Assembly: GCA_963210315.1 (NCBI GenBank)
Contig: OY723250.1
Span: 1,798,001 to 1,862,000, forward strand
Direction of reading: 5' to 3'
Origin: Rhynchopus euleeides
Taxonomy: Eukaryota > Euglenozoa > Diplonemea > Diplonemida > Diplonemidae
Length of the DNA: 64,000 bases
In this document: positions 44,171 through 54,139 of the stretch, in pieces
How the letters are laid out: each line of letters opens with the position of its first letter
Position numbering within the stretch: position 1 is the stretch's first letter
Notes under the pieces: model-generated
Seen by the model: the letters and a program-made list of their open reading frames with translations, nothing else
Told to the model about the DNA's origin: nothing
The model's database searches: none
Position numbers and translations under genes: made by a program

Positions 44171-45282
44171 GGCTGCCTGACTGGGGTCTTGTAAGTTGGC
44201 ATCTGGCAGCCGGGGGAGGGCCCCCTTCAGATTCAGACCATGCCGTGTGCATGTTTAAGTGACCTTGGTGTGTATGGAAATAGTGACAGCCACACGCTGG
44301 TCGGGGCGGGGTGGGGTGGGGGGGGGGGGGGTGGTGGTGCGGTAGGATGTAAAACATAACCTAAGGCGCAGCTACCCACCAAGGTAGATCAGTTTCTGGT
44401 GAGCGGGCGGTGGTGGTGGTGGTGGTGGTGGTGAGGTGCAGTAGTAAGTAGATTCCCTCACCCCGCTTGCATGTGTTTGAGGCACGAAGAGCACGGCACC
44501 AGGTTTCCCATTTTTTTTTTGACCACGACAGAAAAATATGGCGCCTCGATGCCTGCCTTCTTGCCGAGACGAAAGTGCGGGGAGGGGGGAGGGGTGTTTC
44601 TTGGATGCTGTAGGTTTGCGGATGATTGCACCCTGCCCGATGTTTTGTTTAACCACGTAAACCCCCCTACACTGGGTGTGCGTTGAAAAGAAAATCCCGT
44701 TTCGATCCACTGTACACCACTAAGCAGCTGCCATTGGGTGTGTGCAGCACATGCATCATGCCACCCATTACTCTCTTTGGGGACCTTGTCATAGCATTTC
44801 GGAGCGTAGCTCCCCTTTCATTTCTCCTGATCTTAACCCCTGGGGGGCCTGGGAGGTCTGGGGTGACCTTCCCTCAAATAGGGTCCATCCTGATGGCGTG
44901 TCAGAGTCCACTGCCTGCCACACACATAGTCACCCACGCCCTGCCCTCCCCCACACTCAGTGCCGAGTGGGTGCTGGCTAGAGCCCCCACACTCTAACCC
45001 GAGCGGCTGATTCTTGAGGCGGCAGGTGGGGGGTGGGGTCGAACCCAAAAGCGGGAAGCGTAGCCCACCCGACACACCAAGCTGCCAAGCTGATGCCTTA
45101 AAAACCACGGAGAGCCAGGACAAATACCAAAGAGACGATGCTCACCCCCCCCCCCCCCTTCCCCGTCTGCCGCCAGCTTCACCCAGATTTGAGGCATGCT
45201 CTGGCCTGTCACCCACCCACCCATCACCCACCCTCAGCCTCTGCTTAGGGACATCTTTCTGAACCGGTTTTTTTTTGCCAAG
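44171..45282 (+). other. Intergenic region of copy B
   Basis: Equivalent to 31,429-32,538, with G run, (GGT)n and C run differing slightly in length. No gene seen. It ends in the same TTTTTTTTGCCAAG directly before the ATG. Confidence 0.5.
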
Positions 45283-46962
45283 ATGCCTGCTGGCGCCCCG
45301 GTGGCCAGGCCGCGTGCCGTGCCGCGGAAGCTGTCTGGGGATCACGGGGTGCCGCACCGGAGGGGGGACACCGGGGGGGGCGTGGAGGCTGTGCGCCACA
45401 CCTCGCCCCCCAAGGCCTTCTCGCCGCCCCGCAAGTCCGCCCCCTCCCCGAAGGCGGCGTACTACGCGTCGGAGGACATGCGGACCCACGTCGAGTCGCC
45501 CCTCCCCGCCGACGCGCCCCGCAGCGCCGCACGCCGCAGGGCGCCGAAGGGGCCCTCCCCACACTCTGCGACCTCCCCGCTGCCTGGCGAGCGCAGCCAC
45601 TCCCCCTCCGCCTCCGCCTCCCCGCAGGCCCGCTCAGGGCGCTCCCGCCACGTCATGACCGCGACGCACATGCGCCCCTCCCAGGCGAGGGTGAGCGCTG
45701 CGCAGTGGGCGACCCGCGGCGACGTGCCCTCCGCCAGCAGCATGTCGCCCGCTGCCTCACAGAGGTCGCACAGTGCGGAGTACGACAACCCTGTGCGGTG
45801 TATGCGGACCGTGGATATGCTGCCCGGTGGTGGTGGTGGTGGTGGTGGTGGTGGTGGTGCGGCAGAGGGGTGTCCTGCGGGAACCCCGGAGGCAGATCCC
45901 CTTGCGGGGACGGCGAGCTCTGCGCTCACCCGGTCCACCGCGGGGCTGAGTGCGACGTGCTCCAGAACTGATGGCAGTGCTACCCCGCAGCAGAGGATGA
46001 TCGAGAGCGTGGCGTGGAATTCCGCGCCGATTCCGAGCATGATCCGGTCGCCGAAGGCGGAGGTGCCGGCGGGGGCCCGGCTTGGGCAGCCGCGGCGTGC
46101 GTCGTTGAGTTTCCGCTGGGATTCAGTGGAGGACAGCGACGACGACGATGAGGGCGAGGGCGAGGATGGTGAGGGCGGCCTCGACAGCCTGCGTGGTGCT
46201 GCACCCCCGAGGGGGATCTCCGGAGGGCGGTGGTCGTCTGGGTCTGCGCATCGCAGCGCGTCGCGGTCTGCAAAGCGTGAGGAGGACACCCTGCATGAGC
46301 TGAAGAACCCTGTGCGTGCCGCCTTCGGCAGGTCCGCCTCTGGGAAGAAGGGCAGCGAGGGCGGCGGGATTGTGACGGGTGCCGTGCTGCGGAGGGGCGC
46401 CGGGCGCCTGTCGAAGGTGGGGTCGCAGCGGGCAGAGTCGCGGTGTGGCAGCGAGCTGCGGTCGCCGGGGTCCGTGGGGTCGCAGCCGCTGCAGCTGCCG
46501 GTGTCCCCGGAGGGGGGGCGGGACAGGCAGAGGGAGCTGCTGCCCAACGGCATGCGGGCTCCGGTGCTCAGCGCGCCTGTTGTGTACTCCTACCCGCCTG
46601 GGTCGCGGAAGCGGCCTATTGCTGCAGGGAAGAAGCTTCCGAAGAACTACGAGTTGTTCTCTGCACGGAGTGTGACGACTTACACAGCGCCGCGTTCGAC
46701 GCATGCGACGCCCACACCCCGCGTGCAGCGGACGTTCCCGATGGGGTCCAACCCCAGCAGCTCGAAGAGGTCTTCTTCTGCGACGCGCACGCGCAGCCCA
46801 CGCGCGAATGGTGAACGTCTTACGAACTATTCCCCAGGCTCGTCGCCTGCTCGTTGGGGCAGTCCAAGCGGCCCCGTGCGCCATCCGAAGAAGTACGCAG
46901 AAGTCAAGGCCATGTCCTACGGCAGGTCCCACAGCGCCAGCAGCCGTGCCTCCCGGAAGTGA
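45283..46962 (+). CDS. Basic, Ser/Arg/Pro-rich disordered protein, copy B
   Basis: Duplicate of the gene at 32,539 with identical predicted protein (559 residues), including the (GGT)n-encoded Gly run. No premature stop or shift is seen, so both copies could be expressed. No domain is recognised; see copy A for composition. Confidence 0.7.
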   Translation: MPAGAPVARPRAVPRKLSGDHGVPHRRGDTGGGVEAVRHTSPPKAFSPPRKSAPSPKAAYYASEDMRTHVESPLPADAPRSAARRRAPKGPSPHSATSPLPGERSHSPSASASPQARSGRSRHVMTATHMRPSQARVSAAQWATRGDVPSASSMSPAASQRSHSAEYDNPVRCMRTVDMLPGGGGGGGGGGGAAEGCPAGTPEADPLAGTASSALTRSTAGLSATCSRTDGSATPQQRMIESVAWNSAPIPSMIRSPKAEVPAGARLGQPRRASLSFRWDSVEDSDDDDEGEGEDGEGGLDSLRGAAPPRGISGGRWSSGSAHRSASRSAKREEDTLHELKNPVRAAFGRSASGKKGSEGGGIVTGAVLRRGAGRLSKVGSQRAESRCGSELRSPGSVGSQPLQLPVSPEGGRDRQRELLPNGMRAPVLSAPVVYSYPPGSRKRPIAAGKKLPKNYELFSARSVTTYTAPRSTHATPTPRVQRTFPMGSNPSSSKRSSSATRTRSPRANGERLTNYSPGSSPARWGSPSGPVRHPKKYAEVKAMSYGRSHSASSRASRK

Positions 46963-47900
46963 AGCCGCCTTTACTGAGTTGCCTCCTGCAGGGTGGGTGT
47001 TGTGGATCCCATGGGGGGGTCGCTCAAAATTAATGTGGGGAACCGGGAGGGGGGGGAGGGTGGTCGGGTGTGCGTATATGGGGTTGAAGCGGTCGGGGCT
47101 TCGGCACTGGAAAAATACCGTGTGCGGAAAATAAATGGACCGCCGCGGGGGTCCGAGAGCTTGCTTGTCACAGCAAAAAAAAAGTCGGTGGGAGCGTCCG
47201 GCGCGCAGTGTGTTTTGACACAGCAACGCAAAATATCATCTTCACCGCAACGCCCCCTTCGCAGGGGTAATAGCACACTGCCGCTCATGCGCACAAACAG
47301 AACTGGGACTCTCTTTACAGTTCAAGATTTTCTCGTTTCCGGTATTACAATCCAGTCGACTCCTCAAAAAAGAATTTGCCGCCGAAGAATGACAGATACA
47401 ATGCGAATACAAACGAAACACAGGGGTGGCGTGTGCGATCCCCATGCATACCAAACCTCCAAAACTAAATCAAATTCTTTTGGTGTGCCCATCTGCATCA
47501 AGGCAACTGGCTGACTGCGCCTGCCGATGATGTTCATGCACGCCAAGTCTGTTCGAGGGTACATCACCCGAAAGACTAGAGCTCGAACATCGTTCAGAGG
47601 CCAAAGGGACGTGTCCCTGCACCCTGCACCCATCAGTCTGGCAACATTGTATCCGACACCTGCATCTCCGTCGGATTGTTCTGGTGTGGCTTACCATTTA
47701 TTGCGAGCAATCCTCATGAAAATGCGCTCCTGTCTCCCAGCATTTTCTTGGGGCCCACGTCCTTTCTTGTCGGGAACCCCTGAATCTCTTTCTTTCAATG
47801 CAGCCGGGTGTGCTGGATCACAGGGACACCCTCCCGCCCCCACGGCACGCGACTTCGTTACGACTCAGCCACTTTTTTTGGCTGGAGCGAAGGCACTGCT
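46963..47900 (+). other. 3' flank of the disordered-protein gene (copy B)
   Basis: Same as 34,219-35,156. No gene seen. The identity with copy A ends at 47,900, after GGCACTGCT. Confidence 0.5.
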
Positions 47901-50150
47901 GGCATGTGTGTGTTACAGAGGGAAAAAAAATCCTCATTTTCATTGGAATTTTGTGTCCCGCCAAACTGGAGGGACCACTGCCCACGAAAAAGGATGCCGG
48001 GCGGCGCTGCCTTCTCCATCTGTCACTCTGTCCAATGCTGTCTGGCCACCGTTCCTCGAGCATGCAGATGTGTGAAGGGAAGAGGGGGGGTGTTGGGAGG
48101 AGGGGGGGGAGGGAAGGTGGGATGGGATGGCGCGCAATTTGCAGGGCACCACCCCACCTTGTGGTAGCTCCTTCCACGTTCGCCCGGCCCCCCCCCCCCC
48201 TCCAACACCCCCCGTGTGATTTTTCGGTGTTTTCTGTCTCCGTTTCTCTCCCTCTCTTTCTCAAAAGCCTGGGGGCACTTCTCTGTTTGCTTTGATGATG
48301 TATTTATGGTCTGATTCAAGGAGTGGGTGGGGTTAGGGGGGTAGTTAGGACCCGTTAAGGCCCCCTAAACGAGGCGCAACTCGTCGCCCCGGCTCGTCGA
48401 ACCGACGAGTCGGGCCAACGAGTCGTTTTTGGCGAGCCCACCAACTCGTCGGACTCCAGCTGGGGCCTCAATAGTTGGTGAAGCTCTAATCGGTGAAACC
48501 AGGCCAACCGCGTCAGCGTTGCGTTGTGCGAAGGCACATGGCTGCCCCGTCCTCCGGCGGTATGCAGACCAGCCTGCTTTTGCTGTTGGCATCAATTAAA
48601 CACAGCGCAGCCCACCGTGTGCACACCCGCCCTGTCCTCCATCCCCACCCACCCCCACCCAATAACACAGCCATTTGCACCCCACACCCAGCCCCTTTGC
48701 TTTGCCGGTTTATCTCAGAGGCTGTATCTCACAGCATGCCGTTGTTTTCGTGCCTTGCAGTGCGACTGCCACGCATTTATTTTTTCGTGTGCCTGAAAAA
48801 AATTAGCAAAAAAAAACCGCATCTTGCTAATTTTCTTGGCGGGGCGGGGTGGGGTGGGGTGAGGTGCCCGCTGGCACACCGTGCCAGTGAGGTTTTAAGA
48901 TCAGTTATTGTATTGAGAACTCGGAGGGGAGTGCCAAACCGGGGAAGCCCTACTGTGGGCACGACGAGTGTGCACGGGACTGGGATCTTGAGGGGTATCG
49001 TGTCAGGACTTGATTTGTAGGTTGTAGTTTTTCCGTATCAGGAAGGGGCGGGCAGGTGATTTCGTGCGTCCCTCACGCGACTGACTACTCTCACTCACTC
49101 ACTTGGGTTTGGTTTAAGCGTTGGATTGACTCTACACACCCCTCCCCTCGCCTGTGCGAAGGCGAGGTGTGTGGATCGCAGCGCATGCGTGAGTTCCTGA
49201 ACATGCGACACTTCCCCTCTCCTCACTGATACACGGTGTGTCTAAAATAGCTTCACTGCCTCGCATTGGATGCCCCCATTCCCGCCGCCCCCCCCTCCCT
49301 CAGCAGGCCTCGAAGCCAACACACCATTGCGGAACTAAACAGAAAAGATACTTCCCCATTGCCCCTGAAACAGACTTCTCACTCCCCCCCCCCCCCCCCC
49401 CACCCCCTCCTTCCCGCTCACAAGATGTGCAGTGTCTGTTCCCCTCCCCAGCCAGCTCCGAGCAACGAAAAGAAAACAAGGCGAAGCGAACAAAAAGTGT
49501 TGCGAATAAACCCCACCTGTAGCCGGGCTGATTGAGCTGATATTTCTCGTATGGGGCCGAACACAACAAATTGCCACGCCCCACACAACCGCAAGGTACT
49601 CCGGCATTCTGTAAAGAAAGATGGATCCTCAAGTGTGGGTCGGGGGCAATGCCGCCGCGCAGCAGGCACAACTCGACACAGCCCAGCCTAGGCTTTGGCG
49701 TGGGTGTTGCACATCCCGATGCTTTATGTCGGCAGCCTTTTTTGCTCGACAGGGGTCCGCTGCCCGGAAAAGGAGAGAGCCCCCAAAGAATAGGCGCCAC
49801 ATTTTTTCCCACAAGAGTCAGCTCTATGTCAACACGGAAGCCGCTGGAATGCCCCAGTTGCACGTGTGAGTGCTCCCTCCAACAGCCCGCCTCTGGTTGG
49901 TTCGGGGGGGGGCGCAAACAAGTTTGCCGGATCAACCTGGCCAAATCAATCTGAATGAAAGAAGGGGGAAGAGAGAAGAGCGGAAGGGTGTTCGTCGATA
50001 GCGAGAACACCGCGCAGCAAACAAATGGCCTTATCGGCCAGCGCTGTTTTATCGATGTCACAGGAAGCGAGGGTGGTGTTCAGATCCAGATAAAATATAT
50101 TCAAGGCAACAAAAAGAAAACGGAGAAGATTCAAGAAACAACGGAGGATT
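47901..50150. other. Unique intergenic region
   Basis: No supported gene. Open frames of 175 (+, 48,493-49,020) and 253 codons (-, 49,300-50,061) have no family resemblance and uneven composition. Contents: C run at about 48,188-48,200, an imperfect hairpin cluster at 48,373-48,450, C run at 49,385-49,400, and a GGGTGGGGTGGGGTGAGG stretch at about 48,846. Confidence 0.45.
48373..48450. repeat. CGACGAGTCGG imperfect palindrome cluster
   Basis: Five copies of CTCGTCG or its complement within about 80 bp, including CCGGCTCGTCG AA CCGACGAGTCGGG, a hairpin with a single arm mismatch. It may be a small MITE end or a structured site. Confidence 0.5.
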
Positions 50151-50199
50151 CTTCATATTCCTGGATTTCCCGAATTTCCTGGATTTCCCCCGGCCCCTT

Positions 50200-50290
50200 A
50201 GGCGATTTCAGGGCGGACAGGGCGGACATATCCGGACAGGAAATCCGGGTGTCCGGATGTCCGGGTCCAATTTTGACCCCCCCCCCCCCC
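50200..50290. repeat. GGACATGTCC-type repeat, left block
   Basis: GGGCGGACA, TCCGGACA and GGTGTCCGGATGTCC motifs end in CCAATTTTGAC followed by 14 Cs. The same terminal block, uninterrupted, is at about 54,037-54,120. It probably marks one end or an internal repeat of an element into which the next two were inserted. Confidence 0.6.
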
Positions 50291-51071
50291 TAGGGCAGTG
50301 AAGGCAAAATACGCGTATTTTTCAGAACCCCGATTTTAAAAATACGTTGAACGTTCAAATACGTTGAACGTTCAGCGTATTTGAACGTTTCTCACATTGC
50401 CTACCGTCTGCAGGGGCCACCAGGCACAAACCCGCCTTTCCTCAAGCAGAGCAAGGGCGAGTTGGTGGCACCAACGACAACCGTGCGGAAGACGTCCTTG
50501 GAGCACGATTTTACAGCGACTTGCTTCGCGATGCAGTCGACAACATATCCCTTGTCCTTTGCTCCATGAAGCGGGCTGGTGCAGTTGAGATGAACCCCTG
50601 CCGGTGGGATATGCCATCCAGTTCTCCCATGCGTGATATCCCATACGTCCTGTACCCGTAGCTCAGGTTCGGCCATCCACTTCCTCGACACGACAGACTC
50701 CAGCCGGTCGAGTGGGGTAAAATTGGGAGATAGGTCGAGAGGGGGTTGGTACCCCCGCTTTTCCGGAGTTCAACCCTGAAAAGAGGGGGTACCAACCACC
50801 CCTTTCCGGGTCCCGCCCCTTCTCGGACTACAGAACCTCTTTTTCACCGACTTTTCGCCACGCGTGACACTCTCCATCCCACCGGTGTCCCCTTTAGTGT
50901 GTGCAGGGGGCCCACCCCCTACTGCTAGGGGGGGTTTCATGTGAAGAGTGCACCCAGTGGGTGAAAACGCTCAAAAGCCAAAAAAACGTTCAACTTCGGC
51001 GCATTTTTTAAAAATACGTTGAACGTTCAAATACGTTGAACGTTTTTTACGTATTTTCTATCACTGCCCTA
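50291..51071. mobile_element. TA-flanked DNA transposon with GGGCAGTGA tips
   Basis: TA at 50,291-50,292 and 51,070-51,071 flank a 777-bp body beginning GGGCAGTGA and ending TCACTGCCC. Subterminal copies of AATACGTTGAACGTTC occur near both ends. The right TA is also the left TA of the foldback element, so this element inserted at that TA and duplicated it. The target pattern recalls Tc1/mariner-like elements. A minus-strand frame (50,401-50,691, 96 codons, containing TVVVGATNSPLLCL) might be a transposase remnant, but I do not recognise it. A 20-bp-arm hairpin (GGTTGGTACCCCC.../...GGGGGTACCAACC) lies at 50,744-50,798. Confidence 0.7.
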
Positions 51072-52220
51072 GGGGGGGTCAAATGCCACCCTTTTACGTG
51101 GACAAACACGATTTTTCAAAAAACCGGCGCAGAGGCCCCAAAGCCCCCGTAAACCCTCCAAACCCCCCCAGATCGGTCCGGAAACCCATCGAACCCCACT
51201 TTTCCACCATTCCGGGCACCTCAGGTGCCCGAATTGGGGTACCTAAATTTTGTGCCACCGTTTGGTACCGTACAGTGCCACTGTGTGGGAGGTTGGAAAA
51301 GAAAATGCCCCAACACACCACATCTGAGGGTTGCAATGCATGTTGCTTGCCAACCACGTCATCCGGTGGGTGTCAGGCGCTATGTAGGTGGCATTAGCCA
51401 GGTCTTCGATGTGTTCTGGCTTGTATATATACCTCCCTGCCACCATGCACCGGGAGGCTGCCTGTAGGTACGAAACAGTCCAGATGGTCGTGTGATTCCT
51501 GTGCAGCAGTGCTCCACAACCGGGATGTGTTGACAACGACTGTTGCAACACGAGCTGTACATTCCGGGAACACATGAAGTGCGCTGTCGTGGTACCCATT
51601 GTGCCAGAATTGGTAGTTGCTGCGGTCTACTTTGCCTGGCCCAAGAGCACTGGTACTGAACGGTGCAATATGCGTGGCGAGGTGAATACAACGGAAGCGC
51701 GCAAAGTCAATACAGCTCTCGGATGGCGGGTGGTGGTGCCACTAGTGTGTGACGTTCACTCGAGGATACAACGCATCACAATGAATCAGCAACCGTGGAC
51801 CGAGTACAATACGCTCTCTGTGGCTGGTGTGGGGGACAAAGGCAGTGCCTGTGCCGCAGGCAGGGAGGTATATATACAAGCCAGAACACATCGAAGACCT
51901 GGCTAATGCCACCTACATAGCGCCTGACACCCACCGGATGACGTGGTTGGCAAGCAACATGCATTGCAACCCTCAGATGTGGTGTGTTGGGGCATTTTCT
52001 TTTCCAACCTCCCACACAGTGGCACTGTACGGTACCAAACGGTGGCACAAAATTTAGGTACCCCAATTCGGGCACCTGAGGTGCCCGGAATGGTGGAAAA
52101 GTGGGGTTCGATGGGTTTCCGGACCGATCTGGGGGGGTTTGGAGGGTTTACGGGGGCTTTGGGGCCTCTGCGCCGGTTTTTTGAAAAATCGTGTTTGTCA
52201 CCCCCATTTGACCCCCCCTA
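51070..52220. mobile_element. Foldback DNA transposon, copy 2
   Basis: Same length and almost identical to 40,930-42,080, with differences such as GAAACAG for GGAACAG near 51,473 and GTTGCAACA for GTTGAAACA near 51,543. TIRs at about 51,072-51,441 and 51,859-52,218. The right flank is an 18-C run, then GGACATTTCCC. The uninterrupted sequence CCAATTTTGAC-C17-GGACATG at 54,086-54,120 shows what the empty site looks like. Confidence 0.9.
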
Positions 52221-52238
52221 CCCCCCCCCCCCCCCCCC

Positions 52239-52345
52239 GGACATTTCCCGAATTTCCCGCCCGGACATGTCCGGGCGGACATCCGGACATCCAGAAATGT
52301 CCGCCCCGGACAGGGCGGACATGTCCGGGCGGACATTTTGAACGA
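52239..52345. repeat. GGACATGTCC-type palindromic repeat block
   Basis: GGACATTTCC, GGACATGTCCGGGCGGACATCCGGACATCC and GGACAGGGCGGACATGTCC occur within 107 bp. They continue the block at 50,200-50,290 across the nested insertions. Confidence 0.7.
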
Positions 52346-52705
52346 TTTTGAACGATTTTTGGCCGTGCTCGTCGCGTCCCCCGGTGAGGGGGGACGCTGT
52401 TTCGTGTTCTCCTTGCCGCACGGAGGCATTGCCTTACGTCGCCTCTTCCTCTTTTCCTTTATGGGCGGGTTAGTCTGGCTCAGAGGGCGGGACCGTGCTG
52501 ATATGCACAGTGACGACTCTCCCTTTTTTTGTTGTGCCCGCCTCCTGCCGAGTCGTGGCTGCTGCCTCTCAGACTGGGGGCGGGCGGTCGCCGACGCTGA
52601 CGCGCCTGGCGGCCCGTGGAAAGTGACGTGGGTCTGGGGGTGGGGGGGGGGGGGGTGCTGGGGTGTCAGGCCGAAGCCCTTGACCGCTGTTGATTTTTGC
52701 AGGTT
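52346..52705 (-). other. Region between palindromic block and LINE coding fragment
   Basis: No gene seen. It may be the 3' untranslated part of the minus-strand LINE fragment. It holds a G13 run at about 52,640-52,652. Confidence 0.35.
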
Positions 52706-54061
52706 TCACGAGATCAGGTAGTCCTTCTCGCTGTGCTCCGTCACCCCTGCCTCAGCCAGGTAGCGTAGGGCCCCCTTGCAGTTGTGCAGCAGCAGGTTGT
52801 GCACGCTTGTGGCTGTGAGGTGGTGTCGGGCTGACGCTGTCGCGGGACAGCCGAAGAATAGGTGCTTCAGCGAGACCCCAGGCGGGGGGCTGTCCGGCGC
52901 AAGCTTCAGGCAGGGTTTGCACGGTGGTTGTGCGCTGCCCGGGACGTCGTGGTCGTACACCAGGCGGTGGTGGTCGGCCCGGAGGCGGCGGATGGTGGTT
53001 TCCCCTAAGCGGGTAAGGCCCTCCATGCGGAGGTCAGGGCGCTGCAGTCGCGTCTCCCCGATTCCTGACCGATACGCGTACACGCTGTCTGTGCGGGGCA
53101 ACGTGGTCCCGCTGTATATGTGTCGGCGGAGGGTGACACGGGCCGACGCGAGGCTGATCGGCTCCATCTGGGGCTTGAACGCACCGATCTGCGCCTGCTT
53201 GTCAGCAAGTTCGTTCCCTACCACCCCAACATGCGACGGGATGTAGCGGAGGTGGGTGGTGACATCGTATGTTTGGGCGAGCTTGCGCAGCCTCTGCCAG
53301 ATGTCCCATTCGGTGGACCCCCTCGCTCGCTGGGGGCCGCTCAGCAGTGCATTCAGTGCGCTCTGCGAGTCGGTGAGGATGGCGACCGTTTCGCCTTGGG
53401 TTACCACGGTGCATAGGTGGGCGAGGGATTCTCTGATGGCCACCAGCTCTGCCTGGTAGCTGATGCAACGGAGTCCTGCCGGCCAGGCGAGCTTTTTCTT
53501 GAGGCGGCCCTCCGGCATGCTGTACACCGCTGCGCCCGCGCCGCCCTGTTGCTGCCGCGATGTGGAGTTGGAGACTGACCCGTCGGTGTAGACATGCCAG
53601 GCGCACGTCGGGAGGGCCTGGATGGTCTGCTCTGCCAGGTCCCGGAGGGTGTCTTTCGGGGTGGCGGCCTTCGGGGCGGTGAGCCCCGGCAGCGTCGCCA
53701 GGATGTGCACTCGTGGCAGCACCAGGTTCCATTCCCAGGGGGGGATGGGGTGTGCTGCATGCAGGGGGGCCAGCAGGGGGGTGCGCCCGTCGACCTTCGA
53801 GGATTTCACCAGACTCCGTGCCTGATGTAGCCAGCTGCCTCCCGTGTTCCCGGTATTTAGTTGCGCCCGGTATCCTGGGGAGTGGGGCACGCGGCGGAAG
53901 CGTTCGTGGTCTGTGCACACCGCAACCTTGAAGTCGAGGTCGAGGTCTCGTAGGTGTGATTCCCAGAGGAGCTTCGCCGTGCTGGTGTTCTTCATGCAGC
54001 CTGTGATAATCAGGGCTGCGGTGCGGTGGATTTTCTGGTGTCCGGATGTCCGGGCGGACAT
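52706..54061 (-). mobile_element. LINE (non-LTR retrotransposon) 3' fragment with RNase H and zinc knuckle
   Basis: A 451-codon minus-strand frame. It holds an RNase H domain (YTDGSVSNSTS, SYQAELVAIRESL, ILTDSQSALNAL and YIPSHVGVVGNELADKQA, with catalytic D, E, D and H visible), as in I/ingi/Jockey-group LINEs. Near the end is a Cys/His knuckle (CKPC...HLFFGCPATASARH). The endonuclease and reverse transcriptase are absent, so this is a 5'-truncated copy. The frame is open throughout, which suggests recent insertion. The start falls within GGACATGTCC repeats at about 54,040-54,070. Confidence 0.8.
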
Positions 54062-54130
54062 GTCCGGACCCGGAAATTCGGGAAATCCAATTTTGACCCC
54101 CCCCCCCCCCCCCGGACATGTCCGGCCAGG
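54037..54130. repeat. GGACATGTCC-type repeat, right block
   Basis: GGTGTCCGGATGTCC, GGACATGTCCGGACC and GGAAATCCAATTTTGAC lead to a C17 run and GGACATGTCCGG. It is homologous to 50,230-50,290 plus 52,221-52,250, without the nested transposons. Confidence 0.65.
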
Positions 54131-54139
54131 ACCTCAATA

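Larger units (their letters stand above)
39508..47900 (+). repeat. Segmental duplication, copy B (8.4 kb with insertion)
   Basis: Matches 27,927-35,156. It differs by the 1.15-kb foldback transposon (40,930-42,080), by the loop of the palindrome at 39,849-39,873, by the G at copy A's frameshift site, by a C-to-A change (AACGAAAAG here at about 40,186, AACGACAAG at 28,606) and by a few homopolymer lengths. Left neighbour is the retroelement; right neighbour is unique sequence. Confidence 0.9.

Noticed and set aside
48846-48862. Telomere-like GGGGT repeats
   Set aside because: Too short and irregular; no extended array.
49300-50061. 253-codon minus-strand frame
   Set aside because: Crosses a C run read as poly-Gly and shows no domain or coding-like codon bias.
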